DNA of 64,000 bases from JBBQDZ01 sp038237515 (GTDB taxonomy: Bacteria > Actinomycetota > Thermoleophilia > Gaiellales > Gaiellaceae). Positions 61,165 to 64,000 of this stretch are shown piece after piece. Position numbers and translations under genes: made by a program. Below the pieces are notes generated by a model, which saw only the letters and a list, made by a program, of their open reading frames with translations, was not told where the DNA came from and made no database searches. Location of the stretch: positions 15,854-79,853 of the forward strand of contig JBBRYP010000011.1 in assembly GCA_038237515.1 (NCBI GenBank). Reading direction: 5' to 3'. Position 1 is the stretch's first letter. The number at the start of each line of letters is the position of its first letter.

Positions 61165-61689
61165 GTGACCCGTGCTGCTCTGCTCCTGGTTCTCGTTCTC
61201 GCGATCGGCGTGATCGCCGCACGCGTGTTCAGGCGCCCGCCGATCGTCGCGACCAATCCGTACTGCCGCATGGGAAGCCCGTTGAGCGGCATCTACCACC
61301 CGGATCGCCTCCGAGTCCGCAGCCGCTGCCGTACGGCGACCGGCGTCGTGGCAGCCGTCAAGTTCGAGGACTTCGACGGCGACGTGCACATCGACCTCCG
61401 CGTGGACGACGCCGACCGGTCACTCCTCTCGCCCGGCAATTCGCACGTCGGAGGCAGCCTCGTCGTGGAGGTGATCCCCCAGGACCGCCTGCACGTCGCC
61501 GTGCCCGAGGTGGGCTCGCGCGTCACAGTCGTCGGCCCGTGGGTCGAGGACACGACGCACGACTGGCAGGAGATCCACCCTGCCTGGTGGATCAGCGCGG
61601 GCCGGATCGTGCCGCCCACGCCGCGTGAACTCGCCCGCGCGACGTTACTGCTGAACGGAGGCGGCGGCGGCGGCGCCGATCCCGGGTGA
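61165..61689 (+). CDS. Conserved hypothetical exported protein
   Basis: Starts at GTG (MTRAALLLVLVLAIGVIAARV); one N-terminal membrane or signal helix. Then a beta-rich domain with FEDFDGDVHIDLRVDDAD and GSLVVEVIPQDRLH, ending VEDTTHDWQEIHPAWWIS. The DGD and EIHP-W patterns look like a small beta-barrel family I cannot name. 174 aa. Confidence 0.7.
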   Translation: MTRAALLLVLVLAIGVIAARVFRRPPIVATNPYCRMGSPLSGIYHPDRLRVRSRCRTATGVVAAVKFEDFDGDVHIDLRVDDADRSLLSPGNSHVGGSLVVEVIPQDRLHVAVPEVGSRVTVVGPWVEDTTHDWQEIHPAWWISAGRIVPPTPRELARATLLLNGGGGGGADPG

Positions 61690-61749
61690 ACCCTCCCGCG
61701 CCAGAGGCGATAATCCTGGCCCGGAGTTTCGCGAGACGAGGAGGATGCG

Positions 61750-62772
61750 ATGGCCGCAGAGGGACTCGAGGCGACTGCCAGGGCGCTCGTTGCGCCCGGG
61801 AAGGGCATTCTCGCCGCCGACGAGAGCGCAGGGACGATCAAGAAGCGCTTCGACTCGATCGGGGTCGACTCGACCGAGGAGAACAGACGGGCATACCGAG
61901 ACCTCCTCTTCACGACGCAGGGCGCCGAGGAGTTCATCAGCGGCGTCATCCTCTTCGACGAAACCGCGCGCCAAGCATCGTCGGACGGTACTCCGTTCCC
62001 GAAGCTCCTCGCCGGCCACGGCGTCATCCCCGGGATCAAGGTCGACAGCGGGGCGAAGCCTCTTGCAGACGCGGCCGGTGAGACGATCACGGAGGGCCTC
62101 GACGGGCTTCGCGAGCGGCTCGAGGAGTATCGCGGGCTCGGCGCTCGCTTCACGAAGTGGCGCGCCGTGATCACGATCGGCGACGACATCCCGAGCGACT
62201 ACTGCATCTGGACAAACGCCCACGCCCTCGCCCGCTACGCCGCGCTGAGCCAGGAGGCGGGCCTCGTTCCGATCGTCGAGCCCGAGGTCCTCATGGATGG
62301 AAGCCACACGATCGAACGCTGCTACGCGGTCACATCCCGAACTTTGCAGGCCGTCTTCACCGAGCTCTTCGACCAGCGTGTTTCGTTCGAAGGGATGCTG
62401 CTGAAGCCGAACATGGTTTTGTCGGGCAAGGATCGCGGGCAGGATGCCCCGCAGGAGGTCGCGGAGGCGACACTGCGCTGCTTCCGGCGTGTGGTTCCCG
62501 CCGCCGTCCCGGGGATCGTCTTCCTCTCGGGAGGTCAGAGCGACGAGCAGGCGACCGCGAACCTGAATGCCATGAATGCGCTCGGTGATCACCCGTGGCA
62601 GCTGAGCTTCTCGTACGGACGAGCGCTGCAAGCACCGGCCCTGGCGGCGTGGGGCGGCGCCGCCGACAACGTCGAAGCGGCGCAGAAGGCGTTCTATCGG
62701 CGCGCCAAGTTCAACGGAGCGGCCCGGTCGGGCGCCTACGCGCCGGAGTGGGAGACGGCGGGCGTCTCGTAG
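61750..62772 (+). CDS. fba: Fructose-bisphosphate aldolase, class I
   Basis: 340 aa Schiff-base aldolase of the eukaryote-like class I type. GKGILAADESAGTIKKRF, FTKWRAVITIG (Lys), IVEPEVLMDGSH and the signature Lys in GMLLKPNMVLSG. Glycolysis and gluconeogenesis; convergent with glpX, which acts on the product. Confidence 0.95.
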   Translation: MAAEGLEATARALVAPGKGILAADESAGTIKKRFDSIGVDSTEENRRAYRDLLFTTQGAEEFISGVILFDETARQASSDGTPFPKLLAGHGVIPGIKVDSGAKPLADAAGETITEGLDGLRERLEEYRGLGARFTKWRAVITIGDDIPSDYCIWTNAHALARYAALSQEAGLVPIVEPEVLMDGSHTIERCYAVTSRTLQAVFTELFDQRVSFEGMLLKPNMVLSGKDRGQDAPQEVAEATLRCFRRVVPAAVPGIVFLSGGQSDEQATANLNAMNALGDHPWQLSFSYGRALQAPALAAWGGAADNVEAAQKAFYRRAKFNGAARSGAYAPEWETAGVS

Positions 62773-62776
62773 CCGG

Positions 62777-63805
62777 CTACCGGTATGCGATGTTCGAGAA
62801 GCGCGTCAGCTTCTCGAAGGCGTGCTGCGCCTCGATCCGGCGCACTGTGCCCGAGCGGGAGCGCATGACGATGGAGTCTGTGACCGCGCCCTCCCTCGTG
62901 TAGCGAACCCCGTGGAGCAGCGCCCCGGTCGTCACACCGGTCGCCGCAACGAAGCAGTCTTCTCCCGCGACGAGATCGTCGGCGGTCAGGACGCGGTCCA
63001 GGTCGTAGCCGTCCTCGACGAGCCGGCGCCGTTCGTCATCGCTGCGCGGCCAGAGCTTCCCCTGGATCGAGCCGCCGAGGCACTTGATCGCGGCGGCGGA
63101 GATGACGCCTTCCGGCGTCCCTCCGACTCCCATCAGGAGGTCGACGCCGGTCCCGCCGCGGGCCGCAGCGAGTGCGGCCGCGACGTCACCGTCGGGGATC
63201 AGGTTGACCTTCGCGCCCACCTCCCGCAGGGCAGCGATCAGGGCCGTGTGCCGATCGCGGTCGAGCACGACGACCGTCACCTCCCCTGGGTCGATGCCCT
63301 TGGCGGCAGCCACGCGCCGGACGTTCTCGGCCGGCGGCGCGTCGATGTCGATGGCACCGGCGGCCTCCGGTCCGCAGGCGATCTTGTCCATGTACACCGC
63401 GGCTCCCGGAAAGAACATCGAGCCCCTTTCGGCAACCGCGATGACGGCGATCGCGTTCGGCTGACCGAGCGCCGTCAGCCGAGTCCCCTCGAGGGGATCG
63501 ACGGCCACGTCCACCTCTTGCGGCCCGCCGGCCCCGACCTCCTCGCCGTTGAAGAGCATCGGCGCCTCGTCCTTCTCCCCCTCGCCGATGACGACGACCC
63601 CCGACATCTGCACGGTGTCCAGCATCAGCCGCATCGCGTCGACCGCAGCCTGGTCGGCGGCCTCCTTCTCCCCCCGCCCGATCCAGCGCGCGGCGCCCAT
63701 CGCGGCCGCTTCCGTGACGCGCACGAGCTCGAGGGCGAGATTGCGGTCGGGCCGTCCGCCGGCGGCCCACTTCTCTCCGGCGGCGGGACTGGGCGCGCTC
63801 GTCAC
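62777..63805 (-). CDS. glpX: Fructose-1,6-bisphosphatase, class II (GlpX)
   Basis: Gluconeogenic phosphatase. VIGEGEKDEAPMLFNGEEVG, AVDPLEGT and VGGTPEGVISAAAIKCLGG. 342 aa, the main FBPase form in actinobacteria. The stops of fba and glpX lie in a GTAGCCGGCTAC palindrome. Confidence 0.95.
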   Translation of the reverse strand: MTSAPSPAAGEKWAAGGRPDRNLALELVRVTEAAAMGAARWIGRGEKEAADQAAVDAMRLMLDTVQMSGVVVIGEGEKDEAPMLFNGEEVGAGGPQEVDVAVDPLEGTRLTALGQPNAIAVIAVAERGSMFFPGAAVYMDKIACGPEAAGAIDIDAPPAENVRRVAAAKGIDPGEVTVVVLDRDRHTALIAALREVGAKVNLIPDGDVAAALAAARGGTGVDLLMGVGGTPEGVISAAAIKCLGGSIQGKLWPRSDDERRRLVEDGYDLDRVLTADDLVAGEDCFVAATGVTTGALLHGVRYTREGAVTDSIVMRSRSGTVRRIEAQHAFEKLTRFSNIAYR

Positions 63806-63849
63806 AGCCGGATCCTAGATGACTGATCGAGAAGCCGAATCAGGCATCT

Positions 63850-64000
63850 AGTGCGGCCTCTCATAACGTTCGACCGGAAACGAAGGGCAGGTGGAGGCCG
63901 CACTACTCGGCCGCTTCGCGGCCGCCGGCCGCAGAGCGGTCGGAATAGTGCGGCGTCGGCGAACCCTCAGTTTCGAGCGAAACGTTGGGAGACGCCGCAC
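63850..64000. repeat. Pair of inverted long-stem palindromic units at the window edge
   Basis: Unit 1 (63850-63904) has arms AGTGCGGCCTC/GAGGCCGCACT. Unit 2 (63947-64000, running to the edge) has arms GTGCGGCGTC/GACGCCGCAC. The inner parts match when one unit is reversed (AACGTT, CGAAAC and GGG shared), so unit 2 is an inverted copy. The spacer holds CGGCCG-CTTCG-CGGCCG. Not a coding sequence. Confidence 0.7.

Noticed and set aside
63850..64000. Integron attC sites or CRISPR repeats
   Set aside because: No RYYYAAC/GTTRRRY cores in the right places, and no regular repeat-spacer array.

Overview
The window is GC-rich bacterial chromosome from an actinobacterium, most likely of the class Thermoleophilia (Gaiellales/Solirubrobacterales-like). 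This is inferred from an actinobacterial integration host factor (mihF) beside gmk-rpoZ-coaBC, Gram-positive LexA boxes, many GTG/TTG starts, leaderless-looking promoters and the gene content. I could not run a taxonomic search. Almost all of the window is chromosomal housekeeping. There is no rRNA, no CRISPR array and no recognisable transposase.

Layout. 1-5.9 kb: ftsK (truncated by the window edge), then nucleoside hydrolase, ribokinase, an unknown protein and RNase J, all on the minus strand. 6.1-7.8 kb: a membrane HD-GYP protein. 8-14.7 kb: dapA, dapB, an M16 peptidase, pnp and rpsO. 14.7-16.3 kb: a gamma-glutamyltransferase and a zinc ribbon protein. 16.4-23.9 kb: a compact operon rimP-nusA-ylxR-infB-DUF503-rbfA-nrnA-truB-ribF, with overlapping start and stop codons at most junctions. 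24-27 kb: a small two-gene plus-strand cassette, dtd, a TPR protein, a sugar nucleotidyltransferase and a methyltransferase. 27-29.7 kb: coaBC, rpoZ, gmk and mihF. 29.7-38.4 kb: a complete pyrimidine operon pyrR-pyrB-pyrC-carA-carB-pyrK-pyrD, preceded by a PyrR-binding RNA loop and a tiny leader ORF. 38.6-50.8 kb: accessory and degradative genes (lipoprotein hydrolase, decayed SARP-type regulator, M29 aminopeptidase, tRNase Z, an SOS-controlled YneA-like LysM protein, a secreted glycoside hydrolase, and a DUF1611/dipeptide-epimerase pair). 50.8-58 kb: tRNA-Arg, vapBC, secreted propeller proteins, a frame-shifted kinase, a class V aminotransferase and a CorA transporter. 58-64 kb: two paralogous type IV pilin-like proteins flanking a HIT protein, pheA, tRNA-Gly, class I aldolase and glpX. 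The window ends in a pair of inverted palindromic units.

The most unusual signals are non-coding. (i) A dispersed two-palindrome repeat is present four times. In each case it lies at or just after the 3' end of a gene, always in the same polarity relative to that gene, and its transcript carries an anti-Shine-Dalgarno-like CCTCCTT. (ii) Nine tandem 11-bp units sit in front of ftsK. (iii) A PyrR-loop plus proline-rich leader peptide precedes pyrR. (iv) Two LexA boxes precede a LysM division-inhibitor candidate. (v) A palindromic element lies at the right edge. Several otherwise good genes carry single-base frameshifts, often in G/C homopolymers. These could be consensus errors, decay or slippage switching, and functional claims for those genes should be read with that in mind.
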